A DNA stretch of 64,000 nucleotides, taken from assembly GCF_016427565.1 (NCBI RefSeq), contig NZ_JAELXT010000002.1, forward strand, positions 124,001 through 188,000. Reading direction: 5' to 3'. How positions within the stretch are numbered: position 1 is the stretch's first letter; every line of letters begins with the position of its first letter. The position numbers were made by a program, and so were the translations under genes. Shown in pieces: positions 16,298 through 24,610 of this stretch. Source of the DNA: Microvirga splendida (GTDB lineage: Bacteria > Pseudomonadota > Alphaproteobacteria > Rhizobiales > Beijerinckiaceae). The notes under the pieces are model-generated. The model had not been told where the DNA came from and made no database searches. It worked only from the letters and a program-made list of their open reading frames with translations.

Positions 16298-16334
16298 GGC
16301 CCGTCTCCGTTATTCGTTCGCGGGGGAGATCATC

Positions 16335-16643
16335 TCAGTCGTCGGTCGTCTTGTCGAGCAGATGGTCGAAGTCGGCCATGACGCGGTCGATCAGCTTGCG
16401 GCGGCGCAGATCGCTTGCATCCAGGCTCTGTGCGAAGAGGCCCAGCAGGTAGCGTGCCTTCTCGACCGCCTCGTGCCAATCGCTGGCTGGCGCGGCTGCC
16501 AACAGGTCTTCGAGTTCTGCCTGTCTCGTGCGCAGCGCTTGCTGGTCGGCTTCGACCTCGGACCGCAGACGTCGAAGATCGGTTGCCTTCTGAGCCGCCA
16601 TGCCGCGATGAGCATCGAGATTGGTTGGTTGATCAGCCATCAT
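16335..16643 (-). CDS. Small helical protein of unknown function
   Basis: The 102-residue soluble protein is rich in charged heptads (DLRRLRSEVEADQQALRTRQ, AELEDLLAAAP, HEAVEKARYLLGLFAQ, RRRKLIDRVMADFDHLL), which predict a helical or coiled-coil protein. A GGAGGA site precedes ATG-ATG at 16643/16640. It lies in a run of small minus-strand genes (17190 to 16157) downstream of a cold-shock gene. No family recognised. Confidence 0.6.
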   Translation of the reverse strand: MMADQPTNLDAHRGMAAQKATDLRRLRSEVEADQQALRTRQAELEDLLAAAPASDWHEAVEKARYLLGLFAQSLDASDLRRRKLIDRVMADFDHLLDKTTDD

Positions 16644-16690
16644 CTGTTCCTCCGCGTGGGTTACGTTCCTGTTCCTGATGGGTCGATTCC

Positions 16691-16984
16691 TTAAGCGCGT
16701 TCGATCAGCAGGCGAGACAGCATCTTGGCCACGCGCTCGTTCTGTCCAACGGGTTCAGGCGTCACGCCATGCCATTCATGCGCTCGAAGTGCCCACCCGA
16801 CATCCGACACGCTGCCGAGGGGCTCATGCGGCCAGGCAGGCTCGCCCGTCGGCGTCAGGATCATAAATTGCCGCGAGGCCTTCATGCCCACGCGAGCGAC
16901 GTACAGGATCTCGTCGCCCCGTCGCAGCAGCGCGACCGGCTCGTAGATCTGCGATCCCTGGAAGAAGGCTTCGCCGCTGGTCAA
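16691..16984 (-). CDS. Small conserved-type protein, unknown function
   Basis: The 97-residue protein has alternating beta-like strands (YEPVALLRRGDEILYVARVG, SRQFMILTPTG) and ends in a helical LSRLLIER segment. No signal peptide. Its ATG overlaps the stop of the upstream YRIK-motif gene by 4 bp (16981-16984), so the two are translationally coupled. No family recognised. Confidence 0.6.
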   Translation of the reverse strand: MTSGEAFFQGSQIYEPVALLRRGDEILYVARVGMKASRQFMILTPTGEPAWPHEPLGSVSDVGWALRAHEWHGVTPEPVGQNERVAKMLSRLLIERA

Positions 16985-17190
16985 ACCTCGGATATCCGCG
17001 CTGTGATCTCGCCTTCGCGCACGGCGCGCTCGCCGAAGCCGGAGGACTTGATGCGGTAGGAGAATTCACCAGTGTGGTCGGCCGGCATGAGGCGGGTCAC
17101 CTCGTAGATGCCGCTCGCGCTTGCGCGCTTATCCGAGATCCGCGGATGGGTGATGCGGACGATCTGATTAACCCGGTACTTATGGGACAT
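16981..17190 (-). CDS. Small YRIK-motif protein, paralogue of 29231-29425
   Basis: The 69-residue protein shows a compact pattern: MSHKYRVNQIVRITHP, then YEVTRLMPADHTGEFSYRIK and GERAVREGEI. A clear paralogue lies at 29231-29425, sharing MSHK, YEV-RLMPAD-TGE-SYRIK and ERAVREGEI. Rhizobiales genomes carry many proteins with the pattern Y-V-RLLP...YRIK...ER-V-E-, always without known function. Both copies lie downstream of a cspA gene on the same strand, which suggests a duplicated module. AGGAG precedes the ATG. Confidence 0.7.
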   Translation of the reverse strand: MSHKYRVNQIVRITHPRISDKRASASGIYEVTRLMPADHTGEFSYRIKSSGFGERAVREGEITARISEV

Positions 17191-17271
17191 TCTCTTCTCC
17201 TGAAAATTCAGTTGTCGTTGGGCCGGGCAGAACGGTCAGCGGAGACCGCGTGTCTGCCGGTACAAATGAAA

Positions 17272-17297
17272 AAGCCGCTCCCACGCGGGAGCGGCTT
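17272..17297 (-). terminator. cspA: Rho-independent terminator after cspA copy 1
   Basis: An 11-bp perfect stem (aagccgctccc/gggagcggctt) with a 4-nt loop is followed on the minus strand by ttttcattt. It lies 47 bp after the cspA stop and closely matches the structure at 30169-30195 after the second cspA. Confidence 0.85.
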
Positions 17298-17343
17298 CAA
17301 GGCTTAGCGGCGCAGGTCTGTAGCCTGCCCCCACCATCAGCGG

Positions 17344-17553
17344 TTAGGCCATCTCGATGTTGTTGACGGCAACCTTGCCCGAACGGCGATCCTCGGCGGT
17401 GTCGAAGGAGACCTTCTGGCCTTCAACGAGACCGCGTATGCCGGCGCGCTCGAGAGCGGTGGCGTGAACGAACACGTCCTTGCTGCCATCGTTCGGCTGG
17501 ATGAAGCCGAAGCCCTTCATGTCGTTGTAGAACTTTACTGTGCCCGTAATCAT
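17344..17553 (-). CDS. cspA: Cold-shock domain protein (CspA family), copy 1
   Basis: The 69-residue protein is a single cold-shock domain with RNP1 KGFGFIQP and RNP2-like DVFVHATAL. It binds single-stranded RNA or DNA and acts as an RNA chaperone. It is about 90 percent identical by eye to copy 2 at 30231-30440. The ATG at 17553 gives MITGTVKFYND. A long, conserved, structured leader precedes it, and a strong terminator follows, so it is a single-gene transcript. Regulation is probably post-transcriptional through the leader. Confidence 0.95.
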   Translation of the reverse strand: MITGTVKFYNDMKGFGFIQPNDGSKDVFVHATALERAGIRGLVEGQKVSFDTAEDRRSGKVAVNNIEMA

Positions 17554-17701
17554 TGGGGTAACCTTTCGCGGTTTTTGCAGATGCACGTGAGGGGAGAGCG
17601 CGCAGAAGCGCGACCTCAACTCGGTTCGTCGATGTAATGGTAAGAAAGTCCGAACGTGCGCCTGGAAAGACCAAAAGCGAAACGACCCGATTGTCCGGCC
17701 A
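17554..17701 (-). promoter_or_regulatory. Conserved structured 5' leader of cspA copy 1
   Basis: About 120 nt upstream of the start share blocks with the leader of copy 2. These are tggccggacaatcggg, ccaggcgcacgttc, cgacgaacc, gaggtcg, and ctcacgtgca, all on the minus strand. In the middle lies a hairpin cgcgc-ttct-gcgcg. In copy 2 it is cgtgc-ttcc-gcacg, so a G-C pair is replaced by a T-A pair on both sides. This points to a conserved RNA structure, plausibly a temperature-responsive leader as known for enteric cspA. Confidence 0.65.
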
Positions 17702-17965
17702 AAATCCGATAATGATTATATAGATCTTTTCCTGACCAATAGCAAGCTCTGCCGGTCATCTATATTATTCTAGACGAAAACTCGAATATGGCTTTCCGAG
17801 ACCCCGGCGAGCGAAACCGATTGCGAACTGCCATCGACCCCATGCTGTTCGAAGTCGAAGCCGTGGCCATGCTGGACTTGCGCAAGCATAGATCAGGCCG
17901 TTCAGGTTGCCGAATCCGCCTGAGAACGTGTAAGAGCCTGCCCTCGCAGCGATGAAAGTCGGCCC
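17702..17965. other. Promoter region between cspA and an MFS gene
   Basis: This 264-bp gap starts AT-rich (about 17702-17775, with gataatgattatatagat) and probably holds the cspA promoter on the minus strand and that of the MFS gene on the plus strand. A 55-codon plus-strand frame at 17788-17955 exists but has no ribosome site or recognisable family and is not called. Confidence 0.5.
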
Positions 17966-19513
17966 ATGCAAGGAAAGGCAACCGTTGAAAACCAGCCGCT
18001 CGCCGGACGTCGCGAGTGGATCGGGCTCTGCGTTCTGTCGGTCGCCTGCCTGATCTACTCGATGGATCTCTCGGTGCTCTTTCTGGCGATGCCCGCCATC
18101 GTGGCGGATCTCGACCCGTCGGCATCCGAACTGCTCTGGATCAACGACATCTACGGCTTCATGGTTGCGGGCTTTCTCGTGACCATGGGCACTCTCGGCG
18201 ACAGGGTCGGCCGCAGGCGCGTACTGCTCATCGGCGCCTTCGCTTTCGGCGTAGCCTCCGCGCTTGCCGCGTTCTCGAGCACGGCTCAGCAGCTCATCGT
18301 GGCGCGCGCGCTGCTCGGCATCGCCGGCGCGACCATCGCTCCTTCCACCCTCTCTCTGGTGGTCAACCTCTTCTCGAACGAACACGAGCGGAACCGGGCG
18401 ATCAGCATCTGGGGCACGGCCTTCGCCTTGGGCGGACTGGTGGGTCCTCTCATCGGTGGGGTGCTGCTGCAATATTTCCATTGGGGCTCAGTGTTCCTGA
18501 TCAACATCCCGATCATGCTCGGCCTGCTGATCGCCGCGCCCTTCCTGCTGCCGGAATATAAGAACGAGGGCGGCGAAAGGCTCGATCTCCTCAGCGTGGC
18601 TTTGTCGCTCGGAACCGTGCTGCCTGTCATCTACGGCTTCAAGCACATGGCGGCCGACGGCTTCGCGCCGCGCCAACTGGTGGCCATCGCGGCCGGCCTA
18701 TTGATCGGCGTACTGTTCGTGCGCCGCCAGAAGAGCCTCGCGCATCCGTTGATCGATCTGCGCCTGTTCCGCATCCCTGCCTTTACCGCCTCGCTGATCG
18801 TCAATCTGGCCGGCGTTTTCTTCGTGTTCGGCGTGTTCCTGTTCCAGAACCTGTTTCTGCAACTGGTTCTCGGCCTGTCGCCGCTGGAGGCGGCTCTGTG
18901 GTCCGTACCGTCCGCGCTGGTCTTCACGATCATGTCGTTTCAGTCGCACCGGTTCACCAACCGGCTCGGGCCGGTCAAGACCGTGCTCCTCGGCCTGCTC
19001 GTCAATGCCGCCGGCGTCTCCGTGATGGCAGCAGCAGCCTATGCCGAGAGCCTGATCGGCGTTCTCGGTGCGAGCATGCTGGTCGGTCTCGGCTTCGTGC
19101 CGGTCATCCTCACCACGACGGGCCTGATCGTCGGAACCGCACCGCCGGAGCAGGCGGGCTCGGCCTCCGCGATCTCCGAGACGAGCGCGGAGTTCGGTGG
19201 AGCGCTCGGCGTCGCTCTGCTGGGAAGTCTCGGAACGCTCGTCTATCGCATGAGCATGGATGGCGTGGATCTGAGCGGGCTGAACGCCGCGCAGCAGCTC
19301 GCCGTCTCCGCCACGCTCGCCGGCGCAGTCGAAACTGCGAAGGCCATGGGAGACACCACGCCCGTCTGGCTGGAAGCAGCCCGGAGCGGATTCTCGCTGG
19401 GTTTTGCAGCCTGTTGCGCTCTCGCCGCGGTCACGCTGCTCGGCCTGGCCCTTCTCGCCCACAGGATCTATTCCAGCGCCCACATCGACGAGAACGCCGC
19501 GGTGCAGCACTAA
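17966..19513 (+). CDS. MFS multidrug-type exporter, DHA2 (14-span) family
   Basis: The 515-residue protein has about fourteen hydrophobic spans. It has typical DHA2 motifs: DLSVLFLAMPAIVADL in span 1, motif A-like GDRVGRRRVLLIG, and motif C-like ALGGLVGPLIGGVLLQ followed by WGSVFLINIPIM. The family exports cationic drugs or biocides by proton antiport (SmvA/QacA/LfrA type). A TetR regulator usually sits next to such genes, but none is adjacent here. The gene stands alone between cspA and a minus-strand membrane protein. Confidence 0.88.
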   Translation: MQGKATVENQPLAGRREWIGLCVLSVACLIYSMDLSVLFLAMPAIVADLDPSASELLWINDIYGFMVAGFLVTMGTLGDRVGRRRVLLIGAFAFGVASALAAFSSTAQQLIVARALLGIAGATIAPSTLSLVVNLFSNEHERNRAISIWGTAFALGGLVGPLIGGVLLQYFHWGSVFLINIPIMLGLLIAAPFLLPEYKNEGGERLDLLSVALSLGTVLPVIYGFKHMAADGFAPRQLVAIAAGLLIGVLFVRRQKSLAHPLIDLRLFRIPAFTASLIVNLAGVFFVFGVFLFQNLFLQLVLGLSPLEAALWSVPSALVFTIMSFQSHRFTNRLGPVKTVLLGLLVNAAGVSVMAAAAYAESLIGVLGASMLVGLGFVPVILTTTGLIVGTAPPEQAGSASAISETSAEFGGALGVALLGSLGTLVYRMSMDGVDLSGLNAAQQLAVSATLAGAVETAKAMGDTTPVWLEAARSGFSLGFAACCALAAVTLLGLALLAHRIYSSAHIDENAAVQH

Positions 19514-19547
19514 AGCATCCGTGAGCTGACGGGATTGGGAGACGACA

Positions 19548-20165
19548 TCACAGATCCGCTTCGACATCCTTGAGGAGCTTCTCGCGCCTGCGGCGGGACC
19601 GGATCTGCTCCGTCCCGACGGCATGGCCCCTCAGGAGCACCCGGCCCGGTTGCCTGACCACGTCGAACCGGCGCATCGCCCCGGCGAGGATGTCCTCGGA
19701 GCCATGCACCGCGATCACCTTGAGCTCGAAGGCCACGAGTTTATCCCAGTCGTCCGGCACGACATCGCCTCCAAGCCCCTCGCCTCCTCGCAGCACGGGC
19801 TCGATGAGACTCCGGAACGATCCGATGTCGACGAAATGCCCCGCCTGCAGGGGGCCCTGCTTGGTTGCGAGCGTTTGATCCGAGCGCCCCTCCTGCAGCT
19901 CGGTGACCGGGCGGCTCCAGCGCCCCTCGGTCGTCTCGACGGTACCGATGAGGCTCTCGATGTAGATCGCCTCGGCGCTCATGTTGCTGATCAGGCATCG
20001 GGCCTCGAGCCCTGACCCGGCGCCGCGATTGATCAGGATGCTCGGCCTCTTCTGGCGGCGATAGCTGCTCACGAACACGTGCAGGTAGGCGACCCACACG
20101 AGCAGCATTGCGATATTCGCCAGGGCGCTGATGACTTGATGATGGTTCGCGATCCAGTCCCACAT
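19548..20165 (-). CDS. Membrane-anchored protein of unknown function
   Basis: The 205-residue protein has one N-terminal span (about residues 10-30, ALANIAMLLVWVAYLHVFV) followed by a cytoplasmic beta-rich domain (PSILINRGAGSGLEARCLI, SNMSAEAIYIESLIGTVE) and a very basic C terminus (RSRRRREKLLKDVE). It starts 12 bp after the betT stop in the same direction and so is probably co-transcribed with betT. No family recognised; a role in osmotic response is only an inference from position. Confidence 0.6.
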   Translation of the reverse strand: MWDWIANHHQVISALANIAMLLVWVAYLHVFVSSYRRQKRPSILINRGAGSGLEARCLISNMSAEAIYIESLIGTVETTEGRWSRPVTELQEGRSDQTLATKQGPLQAGHFVDIGSFRSLIEPVLRGGEGLGGDVVPDDWDKLVAFELKVIAVHGSEDILAGAMRRFDVVRQPGRVLLRGHAVGTEQIRSRRRREKLLKDVEADL

Positions 20166-20177
20166 GAAAGTTTTCCG

Positions 20178-22181
20178 TCATTGCGAGGGAGGATCGAGCT
20201 CATGCTCCGGGGCGCCGTGGACAAGCTGCGTTGCCGGCGATTGGACGAGCAGGAGATAACGTTCGAACTGAACGAGCACGTCGGTGATGATCTGGTCGCG
20301 GCTCAAGCCCATGATGTCGTAGCCGCGGCCGCCGCTGGAGAAGTAGGTGCGGGCCTCGTATCGATAATCGGGTTTGTCCGTGACGAGCGGGGAGAAGGTG
20401 GCGACGGGCTGGGCGCTGGGGCTGACGCCGTAGACGAAATCGCGGACGCCTTCCGCGGGCGAGCGCAGGGCAAGGGCACCGCCGTCCTCCTCGAGCACAT
20501 GGGTGGCGCGGCCGCGCGAGCTCAGCTCCCTGGCGACCTGATCGAGCGCCGGATGCACCTGGGTGGCGATGAACGCGCCGACTTCGCTTGCAGTCGGCGC
20601 ATGCAGGATGAGGGCGAGACGGCGCTGCCAGGTGAGCCCGGTGGCAGGGTTCGCCGTGGGGACATGCTGCCGGCCGGCGTGGGCCTGCTGCTGGGCGAGA
20701 TCCGCGCGCATGCCGATCACCAGCGACCAGACGAGAGCCAGCATGACGAAAGTGAAAGGCAGGGCGCTGGCTACGGTAGCCGATTGCAGGGCTCCAAGCC
20801 CCCCGGCAAGGAGCAGGCTGGCCGCGACAAGGCCCTCGATGACGCACCAGAAGATACGCTGCCCGGTGGTGGTCTGGGTCTCGCCGCCTGCGGCGATGGA
20901 ATCGACGACCAGCGATCCGGAGTCCGCGGACGTAATGAAGAAGATCCCGACCAGCAGCACGGCCAAGGTCGAGGTGAGGCCCGAAAACGGCAGATACTGA
21001 AAGAAGTTGAAGAGACCGACCGATACGTCGTCGGCGATGGCCGCGCCCAGCGCGCCGGCCGCCGCGCCGGTGTCGACGAAGATCGCGGTGTTGCCGAAGA
21101 CGGTCATCCAGAAGAAGGTGAAGCCGGCCGGGATGAACAGCACGGCGGTCACGAACTCGCGCACCGTGCGGCCGCGCGAGATGCGGGCGATGAACATGCC
21201 GACAAACGGCGACCAGGAAATCCACCAGGCCCAGTAGAAGAGCGTCCAGGCGTCGATCCAGGGCGTCGGCTGATAGGCATAGATGTTGAAGGTCCGCAGC
21301 ACCAGCGAGTCGAGATAGAGTCCCAGATTCTGCACGAAGTCACGGAAGAGCTGCGCCGTCGGCCCGACCAGCAGGACGAAGATCATCAGCAGGATGGCCA
21401 CGATCAGATTGGTTTCCGAGAGGATGCGCACGCCCTTGTCGAGGCCGGTGACAACGGAAATCGTCGCCAGTGCGATGATGACCGCGATGAGCGGCAGCTG
21501 GACTTCGAGGCCGATAGGGATGCCGAGAAGATAGTTGAGGCCGGCGTTGATCTGCGAGACTCCGATGCCCAGCGAGGTAGCGATGCCGAAGATCGTTCCG
21601 ACAATGGCGAAGATATCGACGGCATGACCGATGGGGCCGTTGATGCGCTCCTTGAGGAGCGGATAGAGCCCCGAACGGATTGTGAGCGGCAGATTATAGC
21701 GATAGCCGAAATACGCCAGCGACAGGCCGACCACCGCATAGATGGCCCAGGCGTGAATCCCCCAATGAAAGAAAGTGACCGCCATCGCCTCACGCATCGC
21801 CGCGATGGAGCGCGGTTCGGCCGTCGGCGGTGCCATGAAATGGGTCATCGGCTCGCCCACGGCGTAGAACATGAGGCCAATCCCCATGCCGGCGGCGAAA
21901 AGCATGGCGATCCACGAGACGAACTTGAAGTCGGGAGTGGACTCGTCCGGTCCGAGCTTCAGCCGGCCGTAGCGGCCCAGGCAGAGGAGCAGCACGGTCA
22001 CAAGGAAGATGCCGACAGCCAGAAGATAGAGCCATCCGAAGCTGTTGAGAATGGTGGCCTGCACGGCACCGAAGACCTCCCCGGCACGGTCCGGGAAGAC
22101 GATTCCCAAGGCGAGGAAGATGCCGATCACGGCGACGGCGCCGAAGAAGACCGGAGGATTGATGATGAAGCGTTTGAACAT
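20178..22181 (-). CDS. betT: BCCT-family choline/betaine transporter, BetT type
   Basis: The 667-residue protein has twelve spans of the betaine/choline/carnitine family. It contains the signature [20 protein letters not shown], then [12 protein letters not shown], and a glycine-rich [16 protein letters not shown] segment. After the last span about 150 residues form a cytoplasmic domain ([42 protein letters not shown]) typical of E. coli BetT. It imports choline (or betaine) with protons or sodium for osmoprotection. The ATG at 22181 ([13 protein letters not shown]) is chosen; a longer frame to 22316 only reads repeat DNA. Confidence 0.92.
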   Translation of the reverse strand: MFKRFIINPPVFFGAVAVIGIFLALGIVFPDRAGEVFGAVQATILNSFGWLYLLAVGIFLVTVLLLCLGRYGRLKLGPDESTPDFKFVSWIAMLFAAGMGIGLMFYAVGEPMTHFMAPPTAEPRSIAAMREAMAVTFFHWGIHAWAIYAVVGLSLAYFGYRYNLPLTIRSGLYPLLKERINGPIGHAVDIFAIVGTIFGIATSLGIGVSQINAGLNYLLGIPIGLEVQLPLIAVIIALATISVVTGLDKGVRILSETNLIVAILLMIFVLLVGPTAQLFRDFVQNLGLYLDSLVLRTFNIYAYQPTPWIDAWTLFYWAWWISWSPFVGMFIARISRGRTVREFVTAVLFIPAGFTFFWMTVFGNTAIFVDTGAAAGALGAAIADDVSVGLFNFFQYLPFSGLTSTLAVLLVGIFFITSADSGSLVVDSIAAGGETQTTTGQRIFWCVIEGLVAASLLLAGGLGALQSATVASALPFTFVMLALVWSLVIGMRADLAQQQAHAGRQHVPTANPATGLTWQRRLALILHAPTASEVGAFIATQVHPALDQVARELSSRGRATHVLEEDGGALALRSPAEGVRDFVYGVSPSAQPVATFSPLVTDKPDYRYEARTYFSSGGRGYDIMGLSRDQIITDVLVQFERYLLLVQSPATQLVHGAPEHELDPPSQ

Positions 22182-22264
22182 GCGGCCTCTTTGGATGCTC
22201 AGTCGCCAGCCGCGGCCCGTACTGGAGCAGGCGGCGTCGCTTCCGCAGCGCCCACGTCCTGATC

Positions 22265-22314
22265 GAGAGCATCGTTGAGCGCAGCCCGCTGGGTCCGCGC
22301 TCAACGATGCTCTC
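22265..22314. repeat. Palindromic repeat, module 1 (gagcatcg...cgatgctc)
   Basis: gagagcatcgttgagcgc and its exact complement gcgctcaacgatgctctc flank a 14-nt loop (agcccgctgggtcc), giving an 18-bp perfect stem. Module 1 copies also exist at 31291-31360, 45511-45553 and 63601-63670. Confidence 0.85.
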
Positions 22315-22326
22315 ACTTATCGAAGA

Positions 22327-22375
22327 AGCATCTGATCAATCCCAAAAGTGCAGATCCACTTTTGGGTCCGATGCT
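22327..22375. repeat. Palindromic repeat, module 2 (agcatc...cccaaaagtg)
   Basis: The unit agcatctgatcaatcccaaa ... ccacttttgggtccgatgct is an imperfect inverted repeat. It follows module 1 after 12 bp. Copies lie at 31226-31278, 45449-45500 and 63684-63734. Confidence 0.85.
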
Positions 22376-22591
22376 TTGGGATAGAAGACCGTGAAGGGGG
22401 AAGAGTTCCGGCGAGGCCCGGCTGCATGCGGATTTCGATTGCCGGAAGCACGCAGCATGGCACAGTGCGTTTGAGCGCTCGAACCTGCGACCGGGAGCGG
22501 CTCTGGATCGATGGGTGCCCTGTGGCCTCCACACGGAACCCATCCCCTCCATCGCGCTTGGCTCTCATCCACTCAAGCTTCAGGAACACCC

Positions 22592-22840
22592 ATGCCCCGC
22601 TATTTCTTCAACGTGCAGATCGGCCAGGACATCCTTCCGGACCCCGATGGGCAGGAGCTGCGCGATGCGGATCAGGCCTGGGAGGTGGCGCAGGCGATGG
22701 CGCGGAATCTGATGGGCACCGCGTTCGAGCGTCCCGTCAACTGGGCCTCCGCGCTGATCGAGGTGAAGGACGAGCAGGATGAGATCGTCCTGGAATTTCC
22801 CTTCCTCGAGGCCGTGCCGTTCAAGCCGACCTCCCATTGA
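22592..22840 (+). CDS. DUF6894 family small protein
   Basis: The 82-residue soluble protein begins MPRYFFNVQIGQDILPDPDG and continues with LRDADQAWEVAQAMARNLM and a C-terminal strand VLEFPFLEAVPF. This is the DUF6894 pattern, frequent in Methylobacteriaceae and Bradyrhizobiaceae in many copies per genome. The function is unknown. The ATG at 22592 is preceded by a weak aggaac. Confidence 0.85.
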   Translation: MPRYFFNVQIGQDILPDPDGQELRDADQAWEVAQAMARNLMGTAFERPVNWASALIEVKDEQDEIVLEFPFLEAVPFKPTSH

Positions 22841-22939
22841 GACCTGACAGAGTCTCGCGCCGCTCATCCCGAAGAGAACTCACGCGCAAGGCCGCGTCGT
22901 GCTACAATGCTCCGCCTCACCGTGACACGGAGGAGAGTC

Positions 22940-23494
22940 ATGAAACGGTCTCTCGTGGTGTTGGGACTTCTCGCGGCAGGCGCCTTTCTCATCCCGGACG
23001 GTGCGGCCGCCCAGCGCGGCGGGCCTGGGTTTCGGGGCGGCGCACCGAGTTTCCGGAGCGGCGGCGGAGCGATGGTTCCCCGGATCGGAATGGCGGGCCC
23101 ACGCGGCTTCGCCGGCCCTGCTCTGGCGGGACGGCCAGCCTTCCGTGGAGGCGCCGTCGGCCTTCGTCCCGGAGGCTTTCGTCCAGCCCTTGCCCCCGGC
23201 TTCCGCGGTTATGGTCGGGTGGTCGACGTGGTCCCGCGCTATGATCGCGGCTGGCGCTATCCCTATTACGGCGGCTATTATCGCACAGGCTGGGGCTATC
23301 CGTCTTTTGGCGGAGCCCTGCTCGCCGGCCTGACCCTCGGGGCGCTGAGCTACCCCTATTACGGCTACGGATACGGCACTCCCTATCTCTATGCGGGAGC
23401 GGTCTACGGTGAGGAATGCTACTGGGCCCGACGCCGGGTCATCGACCCGTGGGGCCGGGTTGTCCGCCGCCTCGTTCAGGTCTGCACGTATTGA
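22940..23494 (+). CDS. Gly/Tyr/Arg-rich secreted protein
   Basis: The 184-residue product has a signal peptide (MKRSLVVLGLLAAGAFLIPD, cleavage near AAAQ) and a mature part rich in Gly, Arg, Phe and Tyr (RGGPGFRGGAPSFRSGGG; YPYYGGYYRTGWGYPSFGG). A central hydrophobic GGALLAGLTLGAL and a C-terminal two-Cys domain ECYWARRRVIDPWGRVVRR follow. Proteins of this type are common in Rhizobiales; an outer-membrane or surface location is likely, and the function is unknown. GGAGGAG precedes the ATG. Confidence 0.7.
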   Translation: MKRSLVVLGLLAAGAFLIPDGAAAQRGGPGFRGGAPSFRSGGGAMVPRIGMAGPRGFAGPALAGRPAFRGGAVGLRPGGFRPALAPGFRGYGRVVDVVPRYDRGWRYPYYGGYYRTGWGYPSFGGALLAGLTLGALSYPYYGYGYGTPYLYAGAVYGEECYWARRRVIDPWGRVVRRLVQVCTY

Positions 23495-23548
23495 GCGAGG
23501 CCCGCGTCGGCCGAGCCGGCGCAGGCCTTGGGAGTCCTGCTCCCGCGC

Positions 23549-24298
23549 TCACACGATGAACAGGTAGCTCATGTCGGCCGCGCTGCCGGCGCCGCGCAGC
23601 ACCACGCCCGTCTCGAAGCGGTTGTCGTTGTTCAGGTCGGACAGCAGGTAGCCCTGGTCGGCCGTCGGGTTATACAGGAACACATGGGCGATGCTGGCGC
23701 TCGTGAACGTGCTCTCGGCCTGGGCGGCGGCAGTCGCGATCGAGGTGGCGCCGGTGGCGGCCTCGCGATAATTCGTCGACGTGCCCCGGATGCTCATGTC
23801 GATCCAGTCCGCGGCCCGGTTCCAGTCGGCGATGGTGTCGGCGCTCGTCGTCCTGATGCCGGAGGAGCCGCGGCTGAACACGAACACGTCGACGCCCGTG
23901 CCTCCCACGAGCCAGTCCCGCCCGCTGCCGCCGTCGAGCCAGTCGTCGCTGGAGCCTCCGTTCAGGTAGTCGAGGCCCGAGCCGCCATAGAGGTCGTCGT
24001 AGCCGGATCCGCCGTAGAGATCGTCGTTGCCGGACTGGCCGAGCAGGATGTCGTAGCCGCTGCCGCCGACGAGACGATCGTGCCCGGACCCGCCGTACAG
24101 ATCGTCGTCGCCCGTGCCGCCATTGATGTAGTCGTCGCCGGCGCCGCCGAAGACGATGTCGTAGCCCCAGCCGGCGAAGATGTCGTCGTCGCCGTCATAG
24201 CCGAAGATGTCGTCATCGTCGCCGAAGCCGTAGATCAGGTCGCCGGAATTGGTGCCGTCGATGAGGTTCGGCCAGTCGTCGCCATACAGAATTGCCAT
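23549..24298 (-). CDS. RTX / hemolysin-type calcium-binding repeat protein
   Basis: The 249-residue protein has about ten nonapeptide repeats GGxGxDxLx between residues 20 and 135 (for example YGGSGYDDLYGGSGLDYLNG). A C-terminal region with ADTIADWNRAADWIDMSIRG and DQGYLLSDLNNDNRFETGVVL is the usual type I secretion end. Repeats bind calcium and fold outside the cell. There is no catalytic domain, so it may be a surface or matrix protein. No type I secretion ABC/HlyD genes are in the window. A second RTX gene lies at 61763-62317. Confidence 0.9.
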   Translation of the reverse strand: MAILYGDDWPNLIDGTNSGDLIYGFGDDDDIFGYDGDDDIFAGWGYDIVFGGAGDDYINGGTGDDDLYGGSGHDRLVGGSGYDILLGQSGNDDLYGGSGYDDLYGGSGLDYLNGGSSDDWLDGGSGRDWLVGGTGVDVFVFSRGSSGIRTTSADTIADWNRAADWIDMSIRGTSTNYREAATGATSIATAAAQAESTFTSASIAHVFLYNPTADQGYLLSDLNNDNRFETGVVLRGAGSAADMSYLFIV

Positions 24299-24610
24299 GG
24301 TTTCCTCCGCAGAGCAGCCCCCTTTTCGCCTCGGTCAACCTGATGGCCCGCGACGCGGACAACGGACATCACCTCTCGCATCCGCCGCCGTGCGCCTGCT
24401 CTTGACCCCTCGGTCCGAGAGGAGGTCTCCGCTACCGCATGAGGCTTCGAATCCTGCACGGCGCCGGACCCGTCTCGGGCTCAGGTCAGTACGAACTGCC
24501 AGTATAATTGATCTTCGCAGACTTGTCCGAGGCTGCGTGTGCCGTTCACGCCTTCTGCGACGATTGCGCGGGCGAAAATAGGGGTTAGCTTTTCCGCGCC
24601 GAAGAACGCT
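24299..24610. other. 312-bp gap without a supported gene
   Basis: The gap lies between ecfG (minus, ends at 24611) and the RTX gene (minus, starts 24298). It must hold the RTX promoter. I see no strong hairpin, repeat or small gene. Confidence 0.5.

Larger units (their letters stand above)
22182..22591. other. Divergent intergenic region with two repeat modules
   Basis: The 410-bp gap between betT (minus) and the DUF6894 gene (plus) holds the two-module palindromic repeat (22265-22375) and otherwise no supported gene. Promoters of both genes must lie here, but I cannot point to convincing -35/-10 boxes. Confidence 0.6.

Noticed and set aside
17788..17955. 55-codon plus-strand frame starting MAFRDPGERN
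   Set aside because: It lies in the promoter gap between cspA and an MFS gene, has no ribosome site, and matches no family I can name.
20079..22262. Very long frame on the plus strand opposite betT, and similar long frames opposite other genes
   Set aside because: High GC content makes long antisense frames by chance; their products are Arg/Gly/Ala-rich and lack domains, while the opposite strand encodes clear families.
22182..22316. N-terminal extension of betT up to 22316
   Set aside because: The extra residues are Arg/Ser-rich and encoded by palindromic repeat DNA; the BCCT family starts at [10 protein letters not shown].
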